A stretch of DNA of 64,000 bases from Fistulifera solaris. Its lineage: Eukaryota; Bacillariophyta; Bacillariophyceae; Naviculales; Stauroneidaceae. The notes under the pieces were generated by a model. The model was not told where the DNA came from, searched no databases, and saw only the letters and a list, made by a program, of their open reading frames with translations. Where the stretch lies: contig AP026124.1 of NCBI GenBank assembly GCA_030295235.1, positions 930,001 to 994,000 on the forward strand. Reading direction: 5' to 3'. Below are positions 21,643 to 32,116 of this stretch, in pieces. Numbering within the stretch: position 1 is the first letter of the stretch; each line of letters begins with the position of its first letter. Position numbers and translations under genes: made by a program.

Positions 21643-23926
21643 CTAATCTACCTCTTCCACACTTGGGCCGTCATCGACGCCATCGAGGTCTTCTCCCATA
21701 AAATCATCGTCGGCGTGAGAACCGGAGGCCGTCCCTGCACTTTCGTAAGCTTTTTTGATGATCGGGTTGACAATCGCTTCAACTTCTTTTTGTTTATTGT
21801 CGTATTCAGCTTTTTCAGCAGCAGGGTGGTCCTCTAGCCATACCAAAGCGGCCTCCACCGTTTTAGACAGCGTTTCTCGATCATCCTCATTCAATTTCCC
21901 TGAAAGCGAATCACTAATTGAATTTTTCAAGTTGTACAAATAAGCTTCCAGTTCGTTTCTGGCCTGCACTTTTGCCCTTTCCGCTTCGTCTTGCTCGGCA
22001 AATTCTTCGGCTTCTTTTACCATTCTCTCGATCTCGTCCTCGGACAAACGGCCTTTTTCACTCGTGATGGTCAACGTCTCGGACTTGCCAGTCCCTTTGT
22101 CAGCTGCAGAGATACTCAGAATACCATTGGCATCAACATCGAAGCTCACTTCAATTTGTGGCACACCTCGGGGAGCGGGAGGAATGCCACCAAGCTCAAA
22201 CTGGCCTAGAAGTCGATTCGACTTTGTCATACTTCGTTCGCCTTCAAAAACCTGGATGTTCACACCAGGCTGGTTATCTGCGTAGGTTGAGAACACTTGA
22301 GACTTTTTGACAGGAATTGTTGTACCGCGTTTGATCAGTGCTGTCATTACTCCACCAGCAGTCTCAATTCCTAGTGAGAGCGGCGCAACATCTAAGAGCA
22401 GCACATCTTTTGTCGCCTCGGAAGCGTGACCACTGAGAATACCGCCCTGAACGGCAGCACCGTAAGCCTGTTTGATAATAAGCACAGATGAGAAAATAGG
22501 GCTGGCTTATCATTTGCCACAACACACAAATCTTGAGCTTCGGAAGTAACTTGATCATCAAGAGACACCTGAAGGTTTTGTCCGGTAACTACATCGGCCT
22601 TCAGGATCGCACACAGTAGCCAAGCGTTACGGGTTATCGTCATCAACTCAATAAAGAAGCAAAATACATGAACGCAACGTACCACGGCTTCATCTGGATT
22701 GATTCCTTTGTTCAAAACCTTGCCACCGAAATACTCCGTAAGCATTTCTTGAACTTTCGGTATCCTCGTAGATCCTCCAACTAAGATAATCTCGTCGACG
22801 TCGTTTTTGCTCATTCCAGCATCCTTCAAAACTTGCGTAACAGGGATCATTGTCTTTTGAATAGATCCAGATTCAATTCTTCGAACTTTGCGCGAGAAAT
22901 GGTCGTGGTGAAATCCACACCATTGGCGAGGGCATCGCAATCGATGGTTGCCGACGTTTGCGTCGAAAGAGTTCGTTTGGCCATTTCGCATTGCTTTCTC
23001 AGTCTTTGCACGGCCCGTTTGTCATCCGAAACATCAATACCGGACTGTCGTTTGAACTGGCTGATACAATACTCCATGAGTCTTTGATCGAAATCTTCTC
23101 CTCCCAAATGTGTGTTACCGGATGTCGCGCGCACTTCAAACACTCCATGATCGATAGATAGAAGCGTTACGTCAAATGTTCCTCCTCCCAAATCAAAGAC
23201 TAAGATGTTTTCTTCTCTATCCTGTTTGTCTAATCCGTACGCAATCGCCGCAGCGGTGGGCTCATTAATGACACGGTCAATTTGGAGGCCGGCAATCTTC
23301 CCAGCATCCTTCGTCGCTTGTCGCTGAGCATCGTTGAAGTACGCGGGAACTGTCACAACGGCATGCTTGACCTCACAACCCAAGTAGGTTTCCGCAGTCT
23401 CTTTCATTTTTCGCAAGACCATCGCACTGATTTCCTCCGGCGCAAACTCATATTTGCTGTGTTTCTGTTTCAGTTCGTTGTCTAGTTTCAATGTTGGTTT
23501 CCCGTCTTTACCAGCCGCTATTTCAAAGGGTAGTAGTTTCTTGTCTTCCTGAACCGTTCGATCTGTAAACTTCCTGCCAATGAATCGTTTTACATCAAAC
23601 AACGTCCCCGTAGGGTTGGAGGGAGCTTGGTTTTTTGCCGCATCTCCCACCAAGCGCGAACCGTCTTTGCAAAACGCCACATAGGATGGCGTGATACGAT
23701 GCCCTTGTTCGTTCGGGCACACGTCGACTCTCCCGTTCTTCCACACCGCCACACAAGAGTAGGTCGTTCCTAAATCAATACCGATGCAGGGTCCGTCGAT
23801 GGTCGAACCGGACGCCCCGCCCCGTAACTTCGCGACAGCATTTAAAGACTGTCTCGAGCCCCACAGGGAAGAGGCATTTTGTAGGAAGAAAAAAAGTAAC
23901 GTGGAAGTCAGCGATCGGGTGATCAT
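21643..23926 (-). CDS. Hsp70 with signal peptide and EEVD tail, probable periplastid-compartment chaperone
   Basis: Read leftwards from ATG 23926. Intron 22682-22468 (GTACGT...AACAG, 215 bp) cleanly joins GINPDEAV to AYGAAVQGG. The residues after the signal peptide ([20 protein letters not shown]) lead into the ATPase domain: [46 protein letters not shown], then [17 protein letters not shown]. The substrate-binding domain and lid follow, ending in SVEEVD, the cytosolic-type motif that docks TPR co-chaperones; there is no KDEL. A signal peptide plus a cytosol-type tail fits an Hsp70 inherited from the red-algal endosymbiont cytosol and sent to the periplastid space, as described for diatoms. 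Near 22855 the frame steps by one base inside an AAAA run, between NLDLFK and KTMIPVTQV. Confidence 0.85.
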
Positions 23927-24717
23927 GATGATTTATTTATGAATGAATAATGCAAATGCTGCACGGCAGATTTTCGTTTTAAAAGAAAGTTCATCCCCCA
24001 ATTCCACGTGTACATACCTCACGGTGACCCTCTCTAGTATACAGATTGTTTGTAAGCAGTAAAAGGAGTGCGCCGTGGTAGTCATCTGTATTCCACGTGG
24101 AAACGTGTCCTTATTCGTCGCCATCTGCGGGACTTGTGAGATGCGATTGCGGTTCGCAAAATGTCGTCGTAGCTCGATAAATATCGGCAAAGTTACTCTC
24201 GGAAGCAACGGATCACTTTTGGTGCAAACGACACAGCCATCTAGAGAGAGAGAGAGAGAGAGAGAGAACTGTGTGAGCCAAAAGACTTAGTATTCGTGAT
24301 TGAAGCGAAATTGCAGTCGTGTCGAAAGGTCGCCTTCAGTTTGATCGTATAGTAAATTTTTGAGAAGGACAATCAGGGACGATTGTTACCTATACATTTG
24401 ATATTATTTGGGCAGCGGGATGAGTGTTTGCAAAATAGTTTTAACCATCGTTGGTGCGAGAGAAAATACTAGACTGAATTTCCGCGAACTAGAACATATA
24501 ACTAATGCAAAGTACCGGTATTCATAATTGAAGGCTGTACTTTGATAAGATAGTAATATTTCCGACTGCGAATAATTTTGCGGACGACTTTTGATCTTTT
24601 GCGAACAGTCTCGTCCGCGGATTTTTGTCACCTACTGGTACGGTACCTGGTACCTGATAAGAACAGCAAGTGCAATAGTGAAATGAATTTCACTTAGCGC
24701 TCTAGAGCCATTCTCCA
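23927..24717. other. Intergenic region upstream of Hsp70 and aminotransferase
   Basis: About 790 bp, divergent. It contains an (AG)n microsatellite and, at 24634-24655, a GGTACC-rich palindromic cluster 63 bp upstream of the aminotransferase frame start. No gene. Confidence 0.4.
24243..24267. repeat. (AG)12 dinucleotide microsatellite
   Basis: An uninterrupted AG run of about 25 bases in the Hsp70/aminotransferase intergenic region. Confidence 0.95.
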
Positions 24718-26007
24718 GTGATGCACAAACATGTGAATGTTGTTTTTCATCCATTGAAACTGATTCATTGGAATTTTGTCATACCCAGTCGAAGCCGATT
24801 AGCGACGCCTTTGACTATCCGATATATTATGACACACGAACCGAACTGTTCTTTGAATGCAGCCCCACCTCTACGACCGACCAACAGCTGGTGTGTCACC
24901 GCGGCGTGGGATGAAGTATCCAACAAAGTCATCTCTCAAAATGTCGACTATCCCTTTCAAACGATAAACGAAAAAATTTTGGACTTGACGACAAGTCCAG
25001 ACTGGATGGAGTATTTGGAGATTTCGGAACACAGATCGGAAGAGTCGGGCGGTGCGGGAGCGTACGATACCTTTCGTTGCGATTTGATCCTACAAGGCAC
25101 AGGTCAAAGACAATTGTGGCGCATATGGGGTCAGGACTTTCATTTGAATCGGATCGAAGAATCTTATCGGTCAATTGCAAAAGATGTTGACTCTGGCTCC
25201 TTGACGAACGCTCGAAACAAGTCAGAGTTGATTATTCAAGAACTTTTGATGAAAGCATCAACTTCGCCGACCTTACTTCAGTGCGAGAATATCAGTTCTG
25301 GCAATGCAATGTTTCAGCTGATTCGGATGACATTGCTGTGGTCGAGCACCAACGGCGAAATAACTGTACGGGGACATTCGTGTTGCTCCGGTTCGGCTCT
25401 ATTACTCGATGAACCTGTTCAGCCGATTGTAGTGTCAGTAGCAGCGAAGCAACATGGCAAGCAAATAGATATAGACACCGCCATGCCGTCTCGAGTGGAC
25501 GATCCTCGACACAAAGTTGCTTCGTGGACACGCTTACGTAAGCAGATGGAGCGTCCCGAAACGTACAAACCACCGGGTGTATCAGAAGTGTTGATGCTAC
25601 GATCAGCCAGGGACCATCAGCTCGAAGTGTTAGAAGGTCTTTCAAGCAACGTTTTTGTGGTCTACAAAGATGGGACGCTGCGGACTGCTACAGACGGTGT
25701 CCTTTTTGGATATGCTCGCCATTTGGTTTTGGAATGTGCAGAAAGTTGCGGGCTGCGCTTGGATCCTTTCAAATCGATTATATTGCAAGATGCGGAAGAA
25801 GGTTTATGGAAAGAAGCTTTCATTACATCGTCTTCACGACTCATTTATCCTATTTCGAAAATCATCATTCATAAAGACAACGAAATGGAGTTTAAAGACT
25901 ACTGGACGTATGAAAGCAATGGAGAGAAAGCAAAGTGGCAGCAGTTGCTGGATGAAATACTAAAAGGGCGGATGCCGAAATTACGGCAGTGTAACTACTC
26001 GGTATAA
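24718..26007 (+). CDS. Class IV PLP-dependent aminotransferase-like protein
   Basis: Up to 429 residues, one exon. The C-terminal half carries fold-type IV features: a Lys/Arg block DPRHKVASWTRLRKQMERP (holding the candidate PLP lysine), VLEGLSSNVFVVYKDGTLRT, then the cofactor-strand AFITSSSRLIYPISKI. The pattern is close to plant D-amino-acid-aminotransferase-like proteins of unknown substrate (RPP...TELLL, LEGC..NFFVV) rather than to BCAT. The N-terminal half (SWCVTAAWDEVSNKVISQNV and the following) is not recognised. The first ATG at 24718 would give a hydrophobic start; a later ATG at 24829 (MTHEPNCSL) is an alternative. Substrate not deducible. Confidence 0.7.
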   Translation: MMHKHVNVVFHPLKLIHWNFVIPSRSRLATPLTIRYIMTHEPNCSLNAAPPLRPTNSWCVTAAWDEVSNKVISQNVDYPFQTINEKILDLTTSPDWMEYLEISEHRSEESGGAGAYDTFRCDLILQGTGQRQLWRIWGQDFHLNRIEESYRSIAKDVDSGSLTNARNKSELIIQELLMKASTSPTLLQCENISSGNAMFQLIRMTLLWSSTNGEITVRGHSCCSGSALLLDEPVQPIVVSVAAKQHGKQIDIDTAMPSRVDDPRHKVASWTRLRKQMERPETYKPPGVSEVLMLRSARDHQLEVLEGLSSNVFVVYKDGTLRTATDGVLFGYARHLVLECAESCGLRLDPFKSIILQDAEEGLWKEAFITSSSRLIYPISKIIIHKDNEMEFKDYWTYESNGEKAKWQQLLDEILKGRMPKLRQCNYSV

Positions 26008-27063
26008 CCTATCGAAGTCAAGTAGCGCAGTCTCCTTTAATTTTGTGACACGACTTTTGAGTCGATATAACTCGAGAACACGAGAACCCATATCATCGTT
26101 TGACAAGAGGAAAATTATTTTTGGTTAGTCTATAGTCAAAGGAAAAAGGTCTGCGAGCTTTTAAGCTAGGCTTACGAAAAATTCTATTTCGACCGGAGCC
26201 ATTCGAGACTCTGCTTTGCACCAAAGAATTTATCATCTTCCCTCTAGCATGAACGTATTGTAGAAATAACATTAATTGTCATCGATTCGCATCCGAAATG
26301 TCGATCATACGACAGATGCAACGCTTCGAATGTCTACGCCTACGCCTATTTCACGTAGCCTCGATGTGGGGGTACCCGGATATCATGAATTTCGATCTCA
26401 CCCATTTTTGGAAAGTCTATGTTTGCCTCGAACTGTCATCGTATCTTTCGGAAACATGTTTGAAATGTTTGAAATCTTTTCGTCAAACAACAGTCGGTAT
26501 CCATTTGAAGTCGAAATGGAAGGGAACAGTGAAAATGCAAGGCTTAGCTATTTGGCTATCGTACTGGTACCAGTTACTCAGCAGTAGGGGTCGATGGCAG
26601 ACAGACAGACAGACAGACAGACGCCGCCCGCCAGCTGTCTGTCATTCAACCGTTTTATTGCTTACCTGCCTACTAAAACGAAGCGCCCTATCGCTCGTTG
26701 TTGTCTCCGTCGTTGGTCAAGGCAACAACAACAATAGTGCTTGAACTTTTTCTTTGAGGTACGGAAATAATCAGACAACAATGTTACAAAGAGATTTCTT
26801 GTTATTGTCATCTAGTTATGGGTTGCTGATGCTTGAGGGTCGGTAACAGCATGGGTCTGCTTTAAGCCAATCGCGCCTCCACAACTGGACGATATGTGGG
26901 ATCTGTAGTCGTAGCAAAGGGGATTACGAAGGATGCTTCGCTCTTTTCGCAAGCAGATTGTTGTTTGTGGCAATTTTTGTAATTTTTCTTGTTGATTAGG
27001 CAAACCAATAGCATCTTGACTCACCCAGCCCTTCATTTTCCTTAGAGTAATACTACATTTATC
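26008..27063. other. Intergenic region, about 1.05 kb, with CAGA microsatellite
   Basis: No supported gene. Contains a (CAGA)6 tract and a TGGTACCA palindrome near 26568. Open frames of 103 and 148 codons overlap here in different frames but look non-coding. The eS19 promoter lies at its right end. Confidence 0.4.
26598..26622. repeat. (CAGA)6 tetranucleotide microsatellite
   Basis: Six perfect CAGA units in intergenic DNA between the aminotransferase and eS19 genes. Confidence 0.95.
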
Positions 27064-27513
27064 ATGGCAGAAGAAGCCCGCGGTATTTGTGTGCGAGATG
27101 TATCCGCCACTGAATTTATCAAAGCTTACGCCGAACATTTGAAGAACTCGGATAAGTTCGATTTGCCTGTTTGGGCCGATACTATTAAGACGGGAGTGTT
27201 CAAGGAACTCGCCCCTTACGGTGATGACTGGTATTACATCCGTGCTGCCTCTATTGCTCGACGAGTGTACCTTCGTCCTGGAGTCGGTATGGGACAACTG
27301 CAAAAGTGGTATGGAGGCTCTTATCGCCGCGGTGCCCGCACAGAACACTTCCGAAAGGCTTCATCCGGTGTCATTCGCTCCGTTCTTCTGCAATTGGAGG
27401 AGATGAAAGTCGTAGAAAAACTTCCGTCGGGTGGACGCCAAATCACAGTTGTAGGACAACAAGATTTGGACCGAATTGCCGGATCTGTTGTCGCTGCTGC
27501 TGAAGAGGATTAA
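27064..27513 (+). CDS. RPS19: Small ribosomal subunit protein eS19
   Basis: 149 residues, one exon. The sequence follows eS19 from end to end: VRDVSATEFIKAYAEHLKNS, then DKFDLPVWADTIKTGVFKEL, DDWYYIRAASIARRVYLRP, GVGMGQLQKWYGGSYRRGA and QQDLDRIAGSVV. The protein is a 40S subunit component needed for 18S rRNA maturation. Length is normal (about 145-155). No intron in the coding part and no frame break. Confidence 0.97.
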   Translation: MAEEARGICVRDVSATEFIKAYAEHLKNSDKFDLPVWADTIKTGVFKELAPYGDDWYYIRAASIARRVYLRPGVGMGQLQKWYGGSYRRGARTEHFRKASSGVIRSVLLQLEEMKVVEKLPSGGRQITVVGQQDLDRIAGSVVAAAEED

Positions 27514-27711
27514 AAACTAAAGCATTATGTTTTCATGCATTGTTTAGAATATTCAACGATCTTCTATTTTTTTTACACTTGGTGAACTGATCGCGTTACA
27601 CGCTCGACAATTTAGTGCACGACAGCGCAAGGTCTACAATCATCACAATACCCTTAATTGCTATAACGGCTACACTTCTAGAAATATGACGAACAAGGCT
27701 CGAGATCGACC

Positions 27712-29838
27712 TTAAGTTTGGGTCCTTTGAGGGACTGCAAAACTGGACCGTTGAAGAACGCTTCCGTCGTTGTTCTTTGAAGACTTGATTCCTCGCCTTC
27801 TTAACTTTTCAATTTTGTAGTTTGCTTTTTGAAGGTGTGGATGACTTGAACTGTATCCATGATCCGTGAAGATACGAGCTGCTTCTGTGAAGGCATCAAG
27901 AGCTCGACTGTCCTTCTTGACAGCTTCAAAGACGAGGGCCGTGTTGAACAAAACTTCAGCGCAGTCCACGCTTTCTTTGGCGTGGCGTTGGAAGATGTTC
28001 AGAGCTTCCACTAAGAATTTGAGAGAATGAGAATGATTGGCAATCTCAAATTCGGCCACACCCAAGTGATTAAGGGTGCGGGCAATGATTGGGAATTCGG
28101 GCTGGCCAATCTTTCTGCGAACCGAAAGCTCTTGCTTGAAGATTTTTGCCGCATCAGCGTGATTCTTCCTGTCTTTATTGATCAGTGCCATCTCATGCAT
28201 GATCTCTGCAATCATCTCGGCGTCAGTAAGAGCCACAGCCTTCTGGACAAAGAGTGGTAAAGCTTCTTTCATACACTTGAGTGCCTTCTCCAGCTGTCCG
28301 TTACGCCGCAAAACACGACCGAGTCTGTAGTAAGTTTCTCCAACAATAAGACTTTTCGGTCCTTGATTGACTTTGCGCCCTCGAAGGACGCCAAGGTAAG
28401 CAATGGCTGCACGGTGGTAGTCGCTCGTTGCCTCGTACAGTTGAGCCATTCTATTGAGTACCATCGTAGATTCCTCCGAAGAGTAGCCATTGATATCTGT
28501 GTAAATTTTATACGCCTTCTTCAGTGCTTTCATTGCCTTTTCAAAGTATGACGAGCATTCGTAAGTAGTCGCAAGAGTGCATAAGGAAGCAGCTACCGAA
28601 GGGTGTCCAACACCGTGCGTCGCAGCCTTCAGTTTCACAACTTCTTCGAGAATGGCCGCAGATTTTCCAAAGTCGCCTATCGTCACGTGTAATGATGCAA
28701 TTTCATCAACAGTTCGCGACACTTTTTCATGAGAGTCTCCAAGTGCCTCTCTGTAAATCTTTAAGGCCCGTTTAAGTTCCTTGATGCCCTGTGCGTATTC
28801 CTTTTTCTTTCTCAACACTTGAGCTAGGAGGACGTAGCCGTCTGCAACAGAGGGATCAGTTTCTCCCAACAGAGACCGCTTCATAACAGTTGTGTGATAG
28901 TACGTATGGATCGCTTCACTAAAGAGTCCTGCTTCCTCGTAGATATTTCCAAGGCGTATCTTTGCCGCTAGAGTCGTGTCGTTATCATCACCTAATTTGC
29001 AGGAGTAAATCGCGACAGCATCTTTGTGCAGCTGAATTGCTTGCTCGTGCTGCCCATTCTCAAGAAGTACATCACCTAAAGCAACGCTGATATTAGCGCA
29101 TTTGACGTCATATCTTCCGCTCGATGCCACGGTTTCCTTCAATTGGTTCACCAGTACATTGCGCCTCTGCATAAACGCTGATTCGACATCACCATGTCCC
29201 AAATCATCAGATTTGGCTCCATCCATGAACTGAAAGTTATTGAGGTTACTTGTTGCTCTTTCAGTAACGGACCCATCTCCACGACTTCCAATTTCGATCA
29301 GCTCGCTTCCCGCGAACGAGCGTCCTCCATTCACGGAATCATAGCCCACCATTGATGGAAGAGAGTTGAGCTCTCCCAGCAAGTTTCCTGTTCCCTCGTC
29401 TTTTGTTGAAGCCAAAGATAGACCTTCTTCGTCGTTCTCTTGGCCTGTGGTTGAACCCGCAGGACGCGTCCAACTCAACAACGACCACGTGTTCGACTTC
29501 AAGGACTCTTTCTTTTCTTTTGGCTTCGTTTCTTTCTTAACTTCGTCTGTGACCGAGTCAATGCAGGACCACAGTGAATATTTATCAGCGTTTCTTTGTT
29601 TATCACGGATATTTTCAAAGATTGAAGATCGACCCTCGGCATCTTCTCTTTCGCCGCCACCATGCTCTCTCGCGTCTTCGACATAATAACGATCGTCCAC
29701 CCATGCTTTTCCGTTGTTAGCATCTCTAGAGGCCTTCGTTTCTGATTTTTCTGGGGCGTGGAACGACTTATCGATGTTAATACTTTCAGTCATCATCTTG
29801 GGCCGTCCTCGCTGCGCAAGCTTGTTATTTCGTTCCAT
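27712..29838 (-). CDS. Kinesin-light-chain-like TPR-repeat protein
   Basis: 708 residues, one exon, intact, read leftwards from ATG 29838. The first 230 residues are charged and low-complexity. From about residue 245 onwards come at least eight TPR units of the kinesin-light-chain spacing (about 42 residues), for example LLENGQHEQAIQLHKDAVAI, LLGETDPSVADGYVLLAQVL and GHPSVAASLCTLATTYECSS. The recurring G-x-x-H/D-P-x-V-A pattern is typical of KLC and Nephrocystin-3-like repeats. There is no kinesin heavy-chain-binding coiled coil that I can point to, so a scaffold role is the safest call. The C-terminus is basic (KLRRRGIKSSK). The stop lies 198 bp from the eS19 stop; the genes are convergent. 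Confidence 0.8.
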   Translation of the reverse strand: MERNNKLAQRGRPKMMTESINIDKSFHAPEKSETKASRDANNGKAWVDDRYYVEDAREHGGGEREDAEGRSSIFENIRDKQRNADKYSLWSCIDSVTDEVKKETKPKEKKESLKSNTWSLLSWTRPAGSTTGQENDEEGLSLASTKDEGTGNLLGELNSLPSMVGYDSVNGGRSFAGSELIEIGSRGDGSVTERATSNLNNFQFMDGAKSDDLGHGDVESAFMQRRNVLVNQLKETVASSGRYDVKCANISVALGDVLLENGQHEQAIQLHKDAVAIYSCKLGDDNDTTLAAKIRLGNIYEEAGLFSEAIHTYYHTTVMKRSLLGETDPSVADGYVLLAQVLRKKKEYAQGIKELKRALKIYREALGDSHEKVSRTVDEIASLHVTIGDFGKSAAILEEVVKLKAATHGVGHPSVAASLCTLATTYECSSYFEKAMKALKKAYKIYTDINGYSSEESTMVLNRMAQLYEATSDYHRAAIAYLGVLRGRKVNQGPKSLIVGETYYRLGRVLRRNGQLEKALKCMKEALPLFVQKAVALTDAEMIAEIMHEMALINKDRKNHADAAKIFKQELSVRRKIGQPEFPIIARTLNHLGVAEFEIANHSHSLKFLVEALNIFQRHAKESVDCAEVLFNTALVFEAVKKDSRALDAFTEAARIFTDHGYSSSHPHLQKANYKIEKLRRRGIKSSKNNDGSVLQRSSFAVPQRTQT

Positions 29839-30613
29839 TTAAAGTGAACGGACGCAACTATTAAACGAAATTGCCCAAAATTTCAAATCCGATCACAATT
29901 AAGTACCGTTTCCCAAGCGATGTCATGTGGATGGAGTTTTAGATATAACGGGTAGGTCGCCAAAGCAAAATAGCTTGTTTTGTATAATATGGCGTATCTA
30001 AACTTTTTCTTAATGAGTCTTTAAAGGCGGTACTCACTTATCGCCGCCGCCTTGTCATTGGCGTTCTGCATACGGCAAGAGCGTGACTGAAATTCAGTCG
30101 CGGTCTCCTCCAACCAACACAGTGATCCTATAGTGACCTGGAACGATTTCGGAGCTTCTCGCACGGCGCAAGGGGAAGGCGTATAAAATTCTTGAGGAAG
30201 CCCTTCGACCGCGATAATTTCGTTTCAGTTGCACCTTGGGCGACAATACGATAAAGGGGACTGCAAATGACGAATGATTTTCCTGATAAAGAGATAAACG
30301 CATCAATTAGTTTCTGGTGAGTATTAATGTCGACCGTCATCCGCAAATGAACCATTCTGACTCCTCGTCGCACTTTCACCATTATCTAGTTGTTGGTTGA
30401 CATTGCTTCCGTGTACCTTTGGAGTTGTTCCATACAAGACTACCTTACTATTAAAGCAAGAAGAAGTCACAAAGACAGATATGTAAGTAAAGGGGTTGTT
30501 TTACGAGCCGCGGGAAGCAGTTGGTAGTTACTCATGTTCTTGAAATTTGTCGTACATTCGAAAACTATCCATCATCAGAGATCTTTGCGGTCGACACACA
30601 TCAAAACGACCTT
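29839..30613. other. Divergent intergenic region
   Basis: About 775 bp between the TPR gene and the small coiled-coil gene. An 84-codon minus-strand frame (30128-30382) shows no family motif. No repeat or RNA gene seen. Confidence 0.35.
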
Positions 30614-30967
30614 ATGGAGAGCTTGGTCATATTGAAAAGGCAAACTGTTGCTGCTTCGTAAGCGTACGATCAGGATTTGGGGAAATATCACCCGGGTGTG
30701 GATGTGAAAAGGATACCGTGGACGAAATCGTTTTGGAACTCAAACAACGTTTGCGAGCTAGAGGTGACACGGCCCAGATTGCTCGTGCGGAGGAAGCATT
30801 ATCAAAGCTGGGGGAAATTGAAGCAAAGCTTGTAAGTGGTTTGAATATTGCAATCACCGCGGCCGACAAGATGGCCATTATGTCTAATTTTTCCATTGTC
30901 CCAGGATGCAATTCTGTCCCATCTCAACATACCAGAATCAGAAATAATGACTGAACGTGGGAGCTAG
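30614..30967 (+). CDS. Small coiled-coil protein, three exons (proposed)
   Basis: Proposed from splice signals, not from homology. Exon 1 starts at ATG 30614 (MESLVILKRQ) and ends at a GTAAGC donor (30658). Exon 2 is about 30712-30831, coding DTVDEIVLELKQRLRARGD and AEEALSKLGEIEAKL. It ends at a GTAAGT donor, and intron 30832-30904 finishes TCCCAG. Exon 3, 30905-30967, codes DAILSHLNIPESEIMTERGS and a stop; the exon 2-3 join is in phase. The exon 1-2 join is off by one base, again next to an AAAA run. The product would have about 75 residues, with heptad-like Leu/Ile spacing. I do not know the family. Confidence 0.5.
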
Positions 30968-31134
30968 TCTAAACTTCACAAAGTTTTTGAGATAACTTTA
31001 AAGAGAAATTTGTGGGCTCTTGTCCTTCCCTTAATTGTCAAAGAGTTTCTTCATCATCCACTTAAAACAGTCATTGAAAGCAGCGATCGACAGGGGGTAA
31101 ACCATTTTAATAATTTAGGAAGGCTAGTAATAAT

Positions 31135-31545
31135 TTAAGCGTCGTCTTCAGTTCGCACACGTGCGTTTCCGTTTGTAACACGGATAGCCAACTGCTCAGC
31201 ACGCTCAATAATTCCTCGTCGAACTCGACTCGAGACCGATTTTCCCACAGTTGCAGCGTAGGTGCGGTTGTGCATCAAAAGCATTTCCAACTCCGATACA
31301 TTGTTGACAACAACAGTCTTGAAGCCATGAGGGTGAATGTTGCGTGTCTGTTTGTCGGAACCGTATCCGATACTGGGCATGGGGATGGCACCCTTGAAGC
31401 GACGACGAACACGTCCATCGATACCCTTGGGCTTTCTCCATGACGAACTTTGAAGACGGACGAATAGATCAGCCTGATGACGGGCGAATTTCTTCGTTCG
31501 CTTTTTGACGATAGTTTTCTTATTCAAAGGAGTTGGTCCTGCCAT
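31135..31545 (-). CDS. RPL32: Large ribosomal subunit protein eL32
   Basis: 136 residues read leftwards from ATG 31545. Matches eL32 along its length: [56 protein letters not shown] and the final [16 protein letters not shown]. It belongs to the 60S subunit. The open frame continues upstream of the ATG but that part is 5' leader: a GTAAGA donor at 31712 and a TTCAG acceptor ending at 31562 mark a probable 150-bp intron in the 5' UTR, common for ribosomal protein genes. Confidence 0.96.
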   Translation of the reverse strand: MAGPTPLNKKTIVKKRTKKFARHQADLFVRLQSSSWRKPKGIDGRVRRRFKGAIPMPSIGYGSDKQTRNIHPHGFKTVVVNNVSELEMLLMHNRTYAATVGKSVSSRVRRGIIERAEQLAIRVTNGNARVRTEDDA

Positions 31546-32116
31546 TTTATAAGATGTTGATCTGAAGAAGAGACGTGAGGGATGATCAATAAAGATAAAT
31601 AAATTGGATACGGATTTCCTCCCAAGACAGCAGCACAGCTGACAAATTCGTCTTATCTGGACTACCGGCGATTTGGATTGGCTATCAGATAAAATGAAGT
31701 TTAATTTCTTACCTCTGCACAAGCTTCTTGACCGAAAACAACTGTTTCAATCATGTCGAGGTGACCGAAGCAATTTTTCAGCGTTCGTTTTAGTAACGCG
31801 GTAAACGCTCGTTTGTCCGTGCACCCGTAAAGAATCGTGGGATCGCGAAACGTGAAGTCGAAACATTATTTAGCTGATAGATACCGGTACGGTTGCTTAG
31901 CTCTAGGGGTGTCTGTTTGGGCTACGATCTATCAAAACTGAATTTCGTGTTTAAATGAAAACGCCTTACGAAGCCTTGTACAATCCGCTAAACCGAGAAA
32001 CGATAACTCTATGTCGAATAGATCACGAGAACGAATAATAGGGACCAAAAAGCTTACTAGGATTATTTGCACAAATTAAAGTCGAGAGATTTTCCGGATC
32101 GCTTTGTCTGAAGCGC
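31546..32116. other. Intergenic region with eL32 5' leader intron
   Basis: Holds the probable eL32 5' UTR intron (31712-31562) and promoter, then the downstream side of the first secreted-protein gene. Contains ATACCGGTACGG near 31881. No gene. Confidence 0.4.

Noticed and set aside
22833-23485. Plus-strand open frames inside the Hsp70 gene
   Set aside because: They are antisense shadows of a strongly conserved coding sequence.
26298-26744. 148-codon open frame upstream of eS19
   Set aside because: It runs through the CAGA microsatellite, shows no motif and overlaps another frame; looks like chance.
30128-30382. 84-codon minus-strand open frame opposite the TPR/coiled-coil intergenic region
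   Set aside because: No family match and no splice partner visible; overlaps a likely promoter.
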